DNA of 62,000 nucleotides from Adiantum capillus-veneris (lineage: Eukaryota; Streptophyta; Polypodiopsida; Polypodiales; Pteridaceae). The notes under the pieces are model-generated. The model had not been told where the DNA came from and made no database searches. It saw only the letters and a program-made list of their open reading frames with translations. The stretch covers positions 50,360,774-50,422,773 of the forward strand of contig CM043942.1 in assembly GCA_014529385.2 (NCBI GenBank), read 5' to 3'. Shown piece by piece: positions 34,265-44,923 of the stretch. The translations under genes and the position numbers were made by a program. Numbering within the stretch: the stretch's first letter is position 1; every line of letters starts with the position of its first letter.

Positions 34265-34604
34265 GTAAGTAATCATCAAAACTGTGTGACATGTACTCTC
34301 CCCCTCCATCTGTACGTAGGCATTTAATTTGACAACCATTCTCTTTCTCAACCATAACTTTGAACTCCAAAAATACTTCAAATGCCTCTGACTTTGCCTT
34401 TAGAAAGTAAACCCATGTCATTCTGCTGTAATCATCCGTAAATGTGATAAAATATCGACAACCATTTGGTGTAGCATGATCACAAGGTCCCCAAATATCT
34501 GAATGAACAATTTCCAAAGGACTCTGGCTAATTCTCCCCCTCTTTGGAAATGGTAAACGAGATTGCTTTCCAAATTGACAAGCTTCACAAACATGATCAA
34601 AACG
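34265..34604 (-). mobile_element. Copia integrase fragment inside the Helitron
   Basis: The minus strand encodes the zinc end and first part of a copia integrase: CEACQFGKQSRLPFPKRG (split by a frameshift), VHSDIWGPCDHATPNGCRYF, FTDDYSRMTWVYFLKAKSEA and CLRTDGGGEYMSHSFDDYL. It stops after about 110 residues at both ends, has no LTR, and is from a different copia family than 22214-27391. The plus-strand reading frame of the RPA-like gene runs through its last 60 bp. Confidence 0.87.
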
Positions 34605-35290
34605 ATCCTAACTTGAATAAGGAGGAACTTGCTTTCGATTTTGAAGATGACCTTGAGTGTTCTAATGTGGGTAAAGAGGGTGTGCAAGCTACGATAGACC
34701 TTCCTGCTTCCTCTGGTTTGTTAGATTTACCTGAAACACAATTCTCTCCTTCTTTCAAATTCAATTTGTCCCCAAAGCTTTTGAAAAATCTTGCTCCAAA
34801 GTTGAAGAGGTCATCCCCTTCTAAAGCCTTAAGAAAAGCTCTAAGCTATGCACGTGGTAATGTATTTCTATTATGTCCATGATTTGAAGCTTGTTTAAGG
34901 TTGTGAATAACATATTTATGTCACAGGCCTCTCTGTACAGCCTCGTGACTCGAGCTCCGCTTTTGTCGCACCAAAGGAGAGTGATGAACCAATAAGTGAC
35001 AACTTTGGCTCGCAATTGGCATTAGTGCCTTCTCTTAGGGTTTTTCCATATCAGAGCTTTCTGCTGCTATTACCTTTCCTTTTGCATTTGAGGGAAAAGT
35101 GTTATGCAAGTATGGTACTTATAAAATACCTAAAGCTAGCTATGCGCAACATTTGAAGGCTGACTTAATAGACAGAGAGTCCAAGAACACTGTCACCTTT
35201 GTTGTCACAGAAGTGTTTGTCAATGAGTTTGTTGAATCTTCTGAAGTCGGGGAGTTTGTGCGTTGTTTGGGGATATGTGTTCGCTACGTG
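34605..35290 (+). pseudogene. Helitron RPA-like protein, N-terminal part
   Basis: Exon sequence encodes an acidic start (EELAFDFEDDLECSNVGKEG), a basic stretch (LSPKLLKNLAPKLKRSSPSK), then after a 70-bp GT-AG intron (34857-34926, joining a split Gly codon) continues to RVFPYQS. A frameshift near 35060 precedes FEGKVLCKYGTYKIPKASYA, which fits an OB-fold of replication protein A type. Plant Helitrons often encode an RPA1-like protein that binds single-stranded DNA during rolling-circle replication. The gene is cut at about 35290-35317 by an LTR-like block. The family assignment rests mainly on context and on the zinc motif of the second part. Confidence 0.55.
34857..34926 (+). other. 70-bp intron 1 of the RPA-like gene
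   Basis: Starts GTAATG and ends TTTATGTCACAG. Splicing rejoins the frame (codon GGC made from 34856 and 34927-34928). Confidence 0.65.
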
Positions 35291-35316
35291 AGCCGGGCAG
35301 GCGCCGGGCCTCTGGC

Positions 35317-36150
35317 TGTGAGAGGTGTGAAAGAGAGAGAATGAGAGAAACAGATGCAACTGAATCTGGAAATCACCGTACCCTTCAATTAATTGATTAA
35401 AGCTTTGAGTACAATTGAATTCTTAGCCAAGGCGGGCTGTTAACAAGCACCGTCACTTGGATCATCTGCTAGCTAGGAGTTTAAGCTCCCGTTTACCGGA
35501 TTAACCGGGCCGTTAACGACACCGGACTTAATACAATGCTTAATCAACCTTCAGACTATTGCCGGTGATGAGATTCCCTTTTGTGGCTTTATCTGTCTCA
35601 TGTACCTAATTCTACTCATTGCCTAAATCTTTATGCTTCAATTATTGCCAAATTCTCTGCAAGCTATCTCTATTTAGCATCCTCTGATCGCCTCTGTCGT
35701 CTTTTTTATGCTTAATTGAGAGAAAGAATGAGAGAGATCTTTCAACATCCCCCCCCCCCGTCTTTCTCGGTCTTCACCCCCTTCACAGATTCCTCAGTTT
35801 TACTCCTTCACTTTCCCTTAAGAGATCTTCCAAACTCGCCCCGATAGCTTAGGGGTTTGTAGTTGTCCAAGCTCTTCCTTGCTTAGCTTTAAGAACGAGA
35901 TCGAAAGAGAGTTTGAGAGATCTTTGCCTTGGTCAAGCTTGCTTGCTTGGACAAGCTTCTTCTCGACCTACTTGCTTGCCTCGACAAGCTTCCTCCCTTG
36001 CTTTGCTTGCTTGCCTCGACATGCTCTTCTTGACCTACTTGCTTGCCTCGACAAGCTTCCTCCCTTGCTTTGCTTGCTTGCCTCGACAAGCTCTTCTCAA
36101 GATCCGCTTGCTTGCCTTCTTCCTCCTCACCTTGGCTTGCCCCTTGTGAA

Positions 36151-36184
<34 letters not shown>

Positions 36185-36470
36185 AGAGAGAGAGACGAGA
36201 CGAGAGGAGAGAGGAGAGAGAGGAGAGGAGAGAGCCCCAACACGAACGAGAGAGAGAGAGCGGGAGAGAGAGATCGTTTCTTTTCCTCCTAATCGAGATC
36301 CTCCTCATGCCTCTCTTGCTTCGCTTGCTTGCCTCTACAAGCTCTTCTCGACCCACTTGCTTGCCTCGACAAGCTTCCTCCCTTGCTTTGCTTGCTTGCC
36401 TCGACAAGCTCTTCTCAAGCTCCGCTTGCTTGCCTTCTTCCTCCTCGCCTTGGCTTGCCCCTTGTGAGAA

Positions 36471-36543
<73 letters not shown>

Positions 36544-37868
36544 TTCCTTGCCGTGTCGTCCCCAACACAAACGAGAGAGAGAGAGCGTTTCTTTTTCTCC
36601 TAATTGATATCCTCCTCATGCCTCTCTTGCTTCCCCCTCGTAACCCTATATTTTTTTCTCTTTACTCACCCGGTCTCACTTACCAACAACCTGCACAACG
36701 ACGGCGCCGTCAGTGACGTGGCGTGGGAGTCCTATTTATGAAGTGGCAGGGCCGGGGTTCGACTAGCATGAAATTTGCCGTGACAGGCTCCGAAAGTGGT
36801 CGCCCTGGGATGTCGAGGAGTTTCCGCTTCACGAGCGTGCCTGTCTGAGCCTCAGGGAAGGCGCTACAAGCATCATCTCACCCCCTGCGCCCCTCGTTGT
36901 CTGCTTGCCCGCCATGCTTTGCTTTTTATTTTTCCCTTACACACTAAAGCCCTTAGTTTACTAAGTGGGCGGCCAAGGTTGTGGCCCTTGGGCGGCCATT
37001 TGAATTGTGAGTATAGGCGGCCATAGCCTTTGTAAGGGCATCACATTTAGCATACATGTCGGCCAAAGCACTGCCAAGCACGACATCTCTTTCGAGCAGT
37101 CCTTGTCAACAGTCTCATGAGGGATTCTCTCCCCTCGGGTCAATCCCGCAATCAATGCTTTCCATGAGATCACATGAAGCTCTTCAAGCAGTTTTTGTAC
37201 TTAATGAGACGTACATACACCACATTTGACGTACATGTAGCTGCTATCAATGCACTGTCAGAGATAATATTTTGGACAAGATTCTCTTCGAACACTTACT
37301 TTGCTGCACTCCAATCGAGCGGACCGAACTGGTACGAAGCCGGCCCCCGGTGAATCTTTAACGGCTAATATCTTGGCGACCGAGACTCCGATCACTGCTC
37401 TGAAAAGACCGACGTGCTCCACAAAGTGAGCACTTCAAGCCCATGCATTCATTTTATTTTTGTCACCTCAGTTGCAGTTGCCCAATCCGGTACGGATCTT
37501 GCAGTTGCCCAATCCAGTACGGATCTGCAATCGACTCAAACTTGAATATGCCATAACTTCTTCATCGTAGCTCCAATCGACGAGCCGTAAAGACAGGCCA
37601 GTAGAGCACTTTAAGCACTACAGTTCTAGATCATAAACTCCCATCTGTGATCACTTCAAGAATAGTCATTTTGGAATCATTAAGGTATCAATTGGCCTTT
37701 TAAAGCCGCATCTGGCATACATTAATCATTAAACTTGGCCTGTTAACAAGCCCTGATCATTGACCATTAAATGTGTAGGCTTCAAAGAAGCTTAGCTTGC
37801 ATTTGTCTGCTCTGTTTCTCTACATGGCAGCAGAGCTGCACGACAGCGTATTGAGGGGGCGTATGTCA
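35317..37868 (-). mobile_element. LTR-like block (solo LTR C) inside the Helitron RPA gene
   Basis: A 2.55-kb noncoding block starting TGTGAGAGGTG and ending GGGCGTATGTCA, separating the two halves of the RPA-like gene. Its low-coordinate edge resembles that of LTR B1/B2: GGGCCTCTGGCTGTGAGAGG here and AGGCCTCTAGCTGTGAGGG there, with GGCGCC/GGCGCG beside it. A TATA-like CATAAATAGG on the minus strand near 36735 agrees with a minus-strand LTR. No target duplication could be confirmed, so both borders may be off by up to 30 bp. Confidence 0.5.
35930..36600. repeat. CTTGCTTGCCTCGACAAGCT minisatellite and GA runs, duplicated block
   Basis: Five to seven copies of a CTTGCTTGCCTCGACAAGCT-like unit at 35930-36120 and again at 36310-36450. 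Each series is followed by TTGGCTTGCCCCTTGTGA and a long GA run (36151-36260 and 36474-36541), so a block of about 330 bp was duplicated. It lies in the LTR-like block. Confidence 0.88.
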
Positions 37869-38138
37869 AGAGAAAAGTGTGGAAAGATGGAGGTACTAGC
37901 TTGTGGGCTCTCTATGCAAATGCTGCCACTACTGTTGTAAAAGCTAAAAGATTTGATTGCTGTGTACATATTTACCGTGAACATAGAATTAAGGAGTTGC
38001 TTACTGATAAGGCAGTGATTGAGTTCGCTCCCACTATCGCGTTCACTGTTGTGAAGGTTGAGACCTCCACAAGGTCCGATGGTGGTGATAGTTATCGTTT
38101 AACCATCGCAGATGGCCCTGCATCCAGTGATAGAGCAA

Positions 38139-38211
38139 GTGTGACTCATCAATTTGATCTATTTTGCCTTGATATCTTAAGTCTTATCTCTAATCTGGAT
38201 TATTTGTGCAG
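38139..38211 (+). other. Intron 2 of the RPA-like gene, about 71-73 bp
   Basis: GTGTGAC (or GTGAC, 38141) to TTTGTGCAG. Exact donor is ambiguous by two bases. Confidence 0.55.
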
Positions 38212-38439
38212 TTGCTATTTGTTCCTTCCAGGTGTGTCGATTATCATCTCATGGTTGATGCTTTGAAAACCAAGGGTTCTTTTTCATGTGTTGCGCACAA
38301 CATCAACGTCTTCAAATCAGCATCAAGCATATTATCTGTGGTGGACGCAACTCTTATTTGTGCATTGCCAAAAAATCTAAAGAGTGTTTTCTCGTAGCAT
38401 CTCTCAAAACAAGTCACTAGTATGGGATTTGGGAAGAAG

Positions 38440-38509
38440 GTAATCTACTTTAACTAGATCTATTTGCGTGAGCATTGCTTGCAAGTTGTAATCTCATAAT
38501 GGTTTGTAG
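38440..38509 (+). other. 70-bp intron 3 of the RPA-like gene
   Basis: GTAATC to GTTTGTAG. Joining AAG to GTC keeps one frame from GFGKK to VFGTLEIVN. Confidence 0.65.
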
Positions 38510-38899
38510 GTCTTTGGAACTTTGGAGATTGTTAACATCAACAGTTTGGAGGTGGAATATGTGTGTGACTCTTGCAAAGGCAGAAATGTTAGTCGTCAAA
38601 TTTGCAACCCCTTTTGTTACTCGCGTGGAAAGCCTGTGTAGATTGTGAAGTTGCCTTCTCTTCAAGGTAAAATCTGTTTGCAAAATGGAGAAGCTGTACA
38701 AGTAATTCTGCAAGGAAATATCGTGGATGTAGTTCTAAATTTTCCCAAGCCTTTTCTCAGCCTGTTTTATGAGAATTTGTTAGACTTGAAATCATCTCTT
38801 GTTGCCTTTAGCAAAGCTGGAACATACTCTATAGACAAGCACGGTTTTGTGATTGATTACAAGGCACCCTAAATTGTATCTTTCCTCCTAACCTTTTGC

Positions 38900-41800
38900 T
38901 TGAAGAACGGTAGTATGGCTGCCTATCCTTCATCCTTTTTTGTAAATGACAAAAAGCTTTATGTTTTGCCAAATTTTTGGTCTACATATAATAGTAACAA
39001 TGATGTTTTGCAAGCTTTGATTTGTCTCTTCAATTGTTATATGTCTCTCATTGAATTGGAAAAACATCTTCTTGACCTTATAATGCTTGACCTTGCTAAC
39101 AATAAAAATGAAACACGAGTTGTATGGATTGCACCATGGACAAATAGTGTTGTTGATAGCACCGCATTGCATGACCACTTGAACACTTTGATACATACAC
39201 GAGGAACGTCTCGGCTCTTGAGCATGCACTTGGTTATCTTGTTTTGCCGACAATTTAATGTGACATGTGTTGTCCATGTCTTCCAAAATAAGAAGTTTAT
39301 CAAATCTGTTTTTTGTGAAGGCATAAGCATAGAATCCACATCTTCAATACCTTCACTTGCTTCCATTATTTCTGAACCAAAATGTGTATGGCTTCCTATG
39401 TCGTCGAAGCATTTTAAATAGCCACGTTGTGTTTGGAGCAAAGATGACATTGCTTGCTTGACCACGTTGATTAACGAGAATCCATTTGCAAGTGCTAAAG
39501 ATATTGTTCAACTCTTTCAAGCGTCCTATCCTTATTCATTCTCAAGAAAGCAAATTTTAACTAAGGTTTATAAAATGTGGAAAGACCCGAGTTTACAAAC
39601 AAGCAGTGACGTGAGGGTGTCAAAATCACGAGCAACTCTTTACGCAAGAAAAATTCTAGATGTTCCATGCTATCCATGTGCCTCTTGCAATGGTTTGTTT
39701 TTTCATAAGAATTTGAGGCTATTATCAGACGGTGACTTGCTTCTCTTGAAGGAGTTGAGAGTCCTTGTCACTACTTCGTACATGGACTCTCATGCATGTG
39801 TTGCTTGCAAGCGGGCATTGAAATGTCAACAAATTCCACCTTTTTGCATGCAAGGGTTGCTAGTTTTCAATTGAACTATGGAGAATGTTTCACAATTGAA
39901 TGCTATAGAGCGCCGTCTTGTGTCTCTTAGAATTCCATTTGCCCAAATAAGAGAACTTACTTATGAGGGGCAATATGGGTTGCGAGGAAGCATTGTCAAC
40001 GTTATGGCAGATTTTTCTAGGGTGCAAATTGTATTGCCTCGCTTCGCAGACGATCAAGCTATTGTCCTTGTGCAGATCAAGCGAAAATTAGAATATGATC
40101 ATGCATACCTAAGTGGAGTTGTCCGGCCCTCATTTGTGCTACGAGCATTGCATCAACTTGTGCTTAAGCCATTGTATCTTGAAAATGGTGCCACTATCAA
40201 TTCTTCTTGGTCATCTGCCTTCTCTTTAATCTCCGACATTCCTATCTCTCCTAACTTTGATAACTCTTTAGATGACCAAGAACCATCTGACACTCTTTTC
40301 CATGGCCTTTACACTTCTCAGCAAGTTGTAGATCACAATGCACAAGCCAAGAGTGTTGCACCTTGTGAGGGGTTTTCACCATTGAGCCTTTTTGACGATG
40401 AAGCTTGTGAAGAGTTATCTTTCCCAGCATTGTTCTTTGGCGAAAGAAGGCAATATCATCTCTTGGCAAAAAAAAGGTATCAGAAAGTCGCGCAATGGGA
40501 GCTTAACAATGTGGACAGAAGATTTGCAGGAGATATCAATAATATTTTTTTCAAGACAATGAAGATTATCATCAGCAAGGTCCTCGGCTCTATATGGGTG
40601 CGTTTACGTAAAGGTAAGCGGCGAGACAAGCAGCTGCAAGCTAAAGATGTTCAATCAACAACCAATGTCGAACAACTACTTTCATCCCAAGTCGGATATA
40701 GTGACTTTGAGAATTTGCGGACTTCCACTGACTACAAAGCAAAACTGAAGCTCAATGTTTTCACCATGATTCGACAATTAGGACAACCCACGTTCTTTAT
40801 TACATTCTCATGCGCAGAGCAAAGGTGGAAGCCGTTGATGGATTGCTTGATTAAACTCAATCCACACATTGTTGAAGACAATCAATCCAATAGGTGTGCT
40901 GACATGAGAACACTAGTCCGATCAGATCCTACTACAACAACTCGATATTATGCCCACAGATTTAGAGAAACAAGAAAGATCTAAAACGTTTGACAAAACC
41001 ATTCTCGGTGAGCTGATGGATTATTTCTTTGTCACTGAGTTCCAACAAAGAGGAAGCCAACATGACCATGGGTTGCTTTGGATAGAAAATGCACCTGTAT
41101 TTGGCATTGCTTCGAATGACGAGGTGGTGGATTTTATTGATTCATATATAACGACAAACAAGGATGAGCTTGATGAATCCTTGAGAGCTGTCCAGATTCA
41201 CTCACATCGCAAGACATGCAAAAAGCAAAAACTTTGTGTCGATTTGGCTTCCCACGACCACCCTCAAGAAGGACAATTATCTTATGCCCAAACAATGTGA
41301 ACAACACAACAACACAACAAATTGTCGACAGGAAGAGACATATCGATCAACAGCTCCTTGCTTTAGAACGTGAACCGACACTGTTGTTTGATGCTTGGTT
41401 AGAAACACTGAATATGGATGAAGAGGACTACCTCCAAGCACTTTGCATAAACATAACAGAGCCAACACTTCTTTTGAAAAGAGAACCTGAGGACATTTTC
41501 ACAAATAACTTCAACAAGAAACTTTGTGCATTATGGGATGCAAATATTGATATTCAATTTATTTTCAATGAACACGGTGAAGCTGCATATTGCACATCAT
41601 ACATGACAAAAAATGACAGCTCCGTAAGCAAAGCAATCAAACACGTGGTTGAAGCTTGCAAGAAGAACAACTTACCAACGTTGGAACGCTTGAAAAATAT
41701 TGGTGGGGCATTGATCAACGCACAAGAAATGACATCACAACAAGCAGCATACATTGCATTGTCGCTACCTTTGCATAGTGCTAGTAGAGAATTTGTGTTT

Positions 41801-42172
41801 ATAAATGCTGATTGGAGCGCCGAGAGGACATTGTTGTTGAAAAGAAGAGCCATGCTGGATTCTTTGCGGCCTGAGGACACAAATATATTCTTCGATGAAC
41901 TAGTCACAAAGTACGCACGCCGTCCACCTGATCTACAGTGCTTATGCTTGGCTGAATATGCTAGCAACTACAAGCTCGTTCATGGCTGTCCTCAAAAAGA
42001 AAAAAAACTCGCATTATTAGGTTTATCAATTTCAAATTGGAGAAGAACTCTGAGAGACATTATCATGAGCTTTGTTTATTGTTTTTACCATTCATTGGTG
42101 AAGAGTCAACCTTTGAACCGACACCTAGCTCTTGGGAGAGAAATATATCACACACTCTCAAACAATAAATGA
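38900..42172 (+). pseudogene. Helitron Rep: N-terminal zinc fingers and HUH nickase
   Basis: Read in pieces 38900-39421, 39458-39874, 39878-40984, 40950-41300 and 41216-42172. In order: Cys fingers CYPCASCNGLFFHK and ACVACKRALKCQQIPPFC; the conserved LVSLRIPFAQIRELTYEGQY and LRGSIVNVMADFSRVQIVLP; the Helitron N domain with LGQPTFFITFSCAEQRW; the HUH box EFQQRGSQHDHGLLW (41046-41090; the middle residue is Asp); QIHSHRKTCKK then CRFGFPRPP; and the two-Tyr motif AAYCTSYMTK (Tyr at 41588 and 41600). Rep nicks and joins strands through these Tyr. Stops at 39419 and 39872 and frameshifts near 40980 and 41230 inactivate it. Confidence 0.92.
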
Positions 42173-43627
42173 GAACCGTCAAAAATTCTCAAGCTTGGAG
42201 ACCACAACTTCAACCATTGTGGAGTCCTCAATGAACACTTCATCAAGTGCAGAAACAATGGAAATTCACAAATACAATCTAGATCTTGATCTTCAAGGAC
42301 CTCCACTTGCAGCGAGGTCGCTCCCTCTTTCTAAGAAGCTCGCACTACCGAACGAGCAATACCATTCATTAGTTGAAAAATTAAACACTGATCAACGATC
42401 CCTTTATGATGACATTTTAACCAGGAATTGATTGAAGCCAATGAAGCCTATTCATCTTTTCTTGACGGGAGGTGCAGCGACAGGGAAGACTTTCGTGCTG
42501 CAAACTATAGTCCAAGGGTTGATTCGACACTACAACTTGGCGATTCAACTTGACATTGAACTCCCCACAGCTTTACTAATGGCATATACTGGCAAAGCAG
42601 CATTCAATATTGGGGGGACAAAAATTCACTCTGCATTGCGTCCACCACTCGTGCATCAAGCTTATGTCAACCTCTTTTCTAGCAGCCTTGCTGAACTTTC
42701 ACAATTATACAAAAACCTCAAACTAGTTATGTTTGATGAGGCCTCCTTGATAGGCAACAGACTTCTAAGAATCATAGATATAAGACTTCACAACATCAAG
42801 CATAAACACATTGAACCATTTGGTGGTTTGGACGTAATTTTTTGTGGAGATCTTTGTCAAGCTAGCCCAGTTCGGGACCGTTGGATCTTTTGCGAGCCAC
42901 AAGAACCAATTGAATTGCTCACACCCTCTTTTTGGCACACACATATCAAATGCCATGAGTTAACACAAATAATGCACCAATCAGACACAGAAAATTTATT
43001 TATGTTCTCAACAGAATACGGAAGGCTCAACAAACAGACGAAGATTTGCTCTATGTGAACTCTACTCTTAGAAACAAATTGTTTGACAAATTCGTGATAC
43101 CTCATCTATTCTACACAAAAAAATTGAAGAACGAACATAATCAACTTGTTTTCAATGGCTTGGCTACCCAGACATACATAGTACACGCGAAAGACACTTT
43201 CCACAAAACATGCTCTAAAAATCTTGTCGTTCCAAATGATCCTCAGATGACTGCGGGTTTGACAACCACCTTGGAGCTAAAACGCGAAATGATAGTTGAG
43301 GTTTCTAGTGGCAACATCAACATAGACGACGCTCTAGTGAATGGTGCAGATGGTATTCTCAAACACGTAGAAAAAAGGAACAATTCGCATATCGCATGGA
43401 TACATTTCTTCGACATTTCAACAGGGGCAAAACAACGAGCTGAAAATTCACGTCTCTACACTCAATCTATAGAACACCACTGGACACCCATCTTTGAAAC
43501 AACAAAAGAATTCCAGGTTGGGAAGAACTTGCTGAATAGCGTATCCAGGACACAGCTCCCCATTCAAGCAGCAAATGCACGAATTATTCATAGGTCAAAG
43601 CTTGACAATGCAAGCGGTTGCATTTGA
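42132..43627 (+). pseudogene. Helitron Pif1-family helicase domain
   Basis: Pieces 42132-42431, 42432-43058 and 43046-43627. Walker A GGAATGKT (42468-42491), Walker B VMFDEAS (usual DEIS/DEAS), then DVIFCGDLCQASPV, HELTQIMHQSD, LNRIRKAQQTDEDL in a shifted frame and VSSGNINIDDALVNGADGIL. The end, IHRSKLDNASG, matches the IHRSQG motif VI with changes. It unwinds DNA 5' to 3' during rolling-circle transposition. A TGA at 42429-42431 and frameshifts near 42150, 43005 and 43600 break it. The SSGN...DALVNGADGI form is of the Helentron/Helitron2 type in my reading. Confidence 0.92.
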
Positions 43628-44491
43628 CCCAACAGCAATCAATGCGCATGGCTTGGTTTACACATCTCTTTCTCGATTCAAGGATCCCGTTAATCTTCAC
43701 ATCCTCAAACCAATACTTGCAAACCAAATCAAAGTTGATGCAATCGTGCTCACTGAGTTGGAGAGACTAAAAAACAACGCCAGATGGGAACACTTGATCT
43801 CCTTGCTTTCCCACTTCCAAGAGACACACTACATCATTCAATCCCTAAATGTTGTCTCCATCCAGAAGCATCTTCACCAAATTAAAAGTGATCCAAATTT
43901 AATGATGTCAGACATTCTATGCCTCCAAGAAACAAGACAAAACACTTTCTTTAACCCACTTGCACCAGATTTCAACACATTCATTATTACAACAAATTTG
44001 GTTATGTCAATCTTTCACAAGGACCATGTCATTGTTCACTCCACAAAGAAACTATACAGCCCTTGGAATTGAAGTCATTGAAGCTTTCATTCTGAAACTA
44101 TCAGCCCTTGGAATTGAAGTCATTGAAGCTTTCATTTCTATACACGGAGAACTTTTGCTCCATGTAGTCTCAGTTTACAAATCACCAAAAATTCCATTGG
44201 ATTCCTTGCTACTAATACTAAAGAGTGTTCCATGCAGCTGCCGACATTGAAGCAAGCATCATCATTGGCAACTTCAACATTGACAACAACCTCAAAAATA
44301 CTCACTATCAACACTTGGAAAGGGAACTACACTCTCATGGATACAAACAACAAATCCATGATGTGACCACAGTGTACAACTCGAAGCTCGATCACATTTG
44401 GCCAAAAACTCTTATGCCATCCACAGTATCAGGGACGAGATTTTTCTTTTGGTCAGATCACTCTTCTATACATCTTTTGCTCCCAAAGTAA
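43575..44491 (+). pseudogene. Helitron C-terminal EEP/AP-like endonuclease
   Basis: The frame continues from the helicase end (AFDPTAINAHGLVYTSLSRF) into IIQSLNVVSIQKHL (catalytic Asn), SDILCLQETRQN (catalytic Glu), HVVSVYKSP, IIIGNFNID (family GDFN; Asp is Asn here), SKLDHIWPK (catalytic Asp) and WSDHSSI (catalytic His). This EEP (exonuclease-endonuclease-phosphatase) module at the end of Rep-Hel is diagnostic of Helentrons and is thought to derive from a non-LTR retrotransposon. Frame changes occur near 44050 and 44230; a 44-bp tandem duplication at 44061-44137 contributes to the first. Plain similarity with the LINE endonuclease at 4125 is low, so it is not a recent capture from it. Confidence 0.9.
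44056..44143. repeat. 44-bp tandem duplication in the endonuclease
   Basis: CAGCCCTTGGAATTGAAGTC... occurs at about 44058 and again at 44102 with the same 3' extension GAAGCTTTCATT. It is a recent duplication, since the copies are nearly identical. Confidence 0.93.
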
Positions 44492-44923
44492 AACCCCTCT
44501 CCCTCCCCCCTCCCCCCCTCTCCCTCCCTTCCATTAAACAAAAGCAAAAACACATGAAACTACAACATTCACTTCCTTTGCCAAGCTTTTTCCAGATGTA
44601 TACACAAGCACAAGATATTTTAACATTTGATATTCCTCTTTATCACTTGCGAATCTTTTCTGTTGTCTTGATTTCATATATGCACGCCTCGTGAAATTTT
44701 CACTCTTTTCAATAACTGCAGAGCTTGGGCTAAACACAATTGAGTATGAAATATGCTTTTTTGAAACTCAGTGAGAAAGAAGAGCAACTCTACTTACATT
44801 TGAGACAGAGAGTGCCGATTTAGTACGAGAGTTTTTTGTTCATCCATCAAGGGCAGGCCTCGTGATTTTATCACTTGTTTAAATACAAAAAATTTAATCT
44901 AAAGTGCAAAAGTGAAGGAGTAA
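44492..44923. other. Helitron 3' flank of the Rep gene
   Basis: Noncoding. A short pyrimidine tract (44499-44532) follows the stop. GCACGCCTCGTGAAATTTTCACT (about 44682) and GGCAGGCCTCGTGATTTTATCACT (about 44852) are two related copies of a potential hairpin. Confidence 0.45.

Larger units (their letters stand above)
37869..38872 (+). pseudogene. Helitron RPA-like protein, C-terminal part with zinc ribbon
   Basis: Exons: 37869-38138/38140 (KVWKDGGTSLWALYANAATT to SDRAS), 38212-38439 (LLFVPSRCVDYHLMVDALKT to GFGKK, with a TAG at about 38395) and 38510-38872. The last holds EYVCDSCKGRNVSRQICNPFC, a four-Cys zinc ribbon as in the DNA-binding domain C of RPA1, followed by an OB-like segment ending SIDKHGFVIDYKAP. 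Introns (about 38139-38211 and 38440-38509) are about 70 bp with GT-AG ends and restore the frame. A TAG lies at about 38641. It ends shortly before the Rep gene, same strand. Confidence 0.6.

Noticed and set aside
35752-35759. Possible CRISPR or satellite array in the repeat-rich parts
   Set aside because: The repeats are simple sequence or degenerate minisatellites without unique spacers of constant length; the context is a plant nuclear genome.
35879-36603. Open frames with Leu/Cys/Arg-Glu repeats on both strands
   Set aside because: They are translations of the CTTGCTTGCCTCGACAAGCT minisatellite and GA runs inside the LTR-like block.
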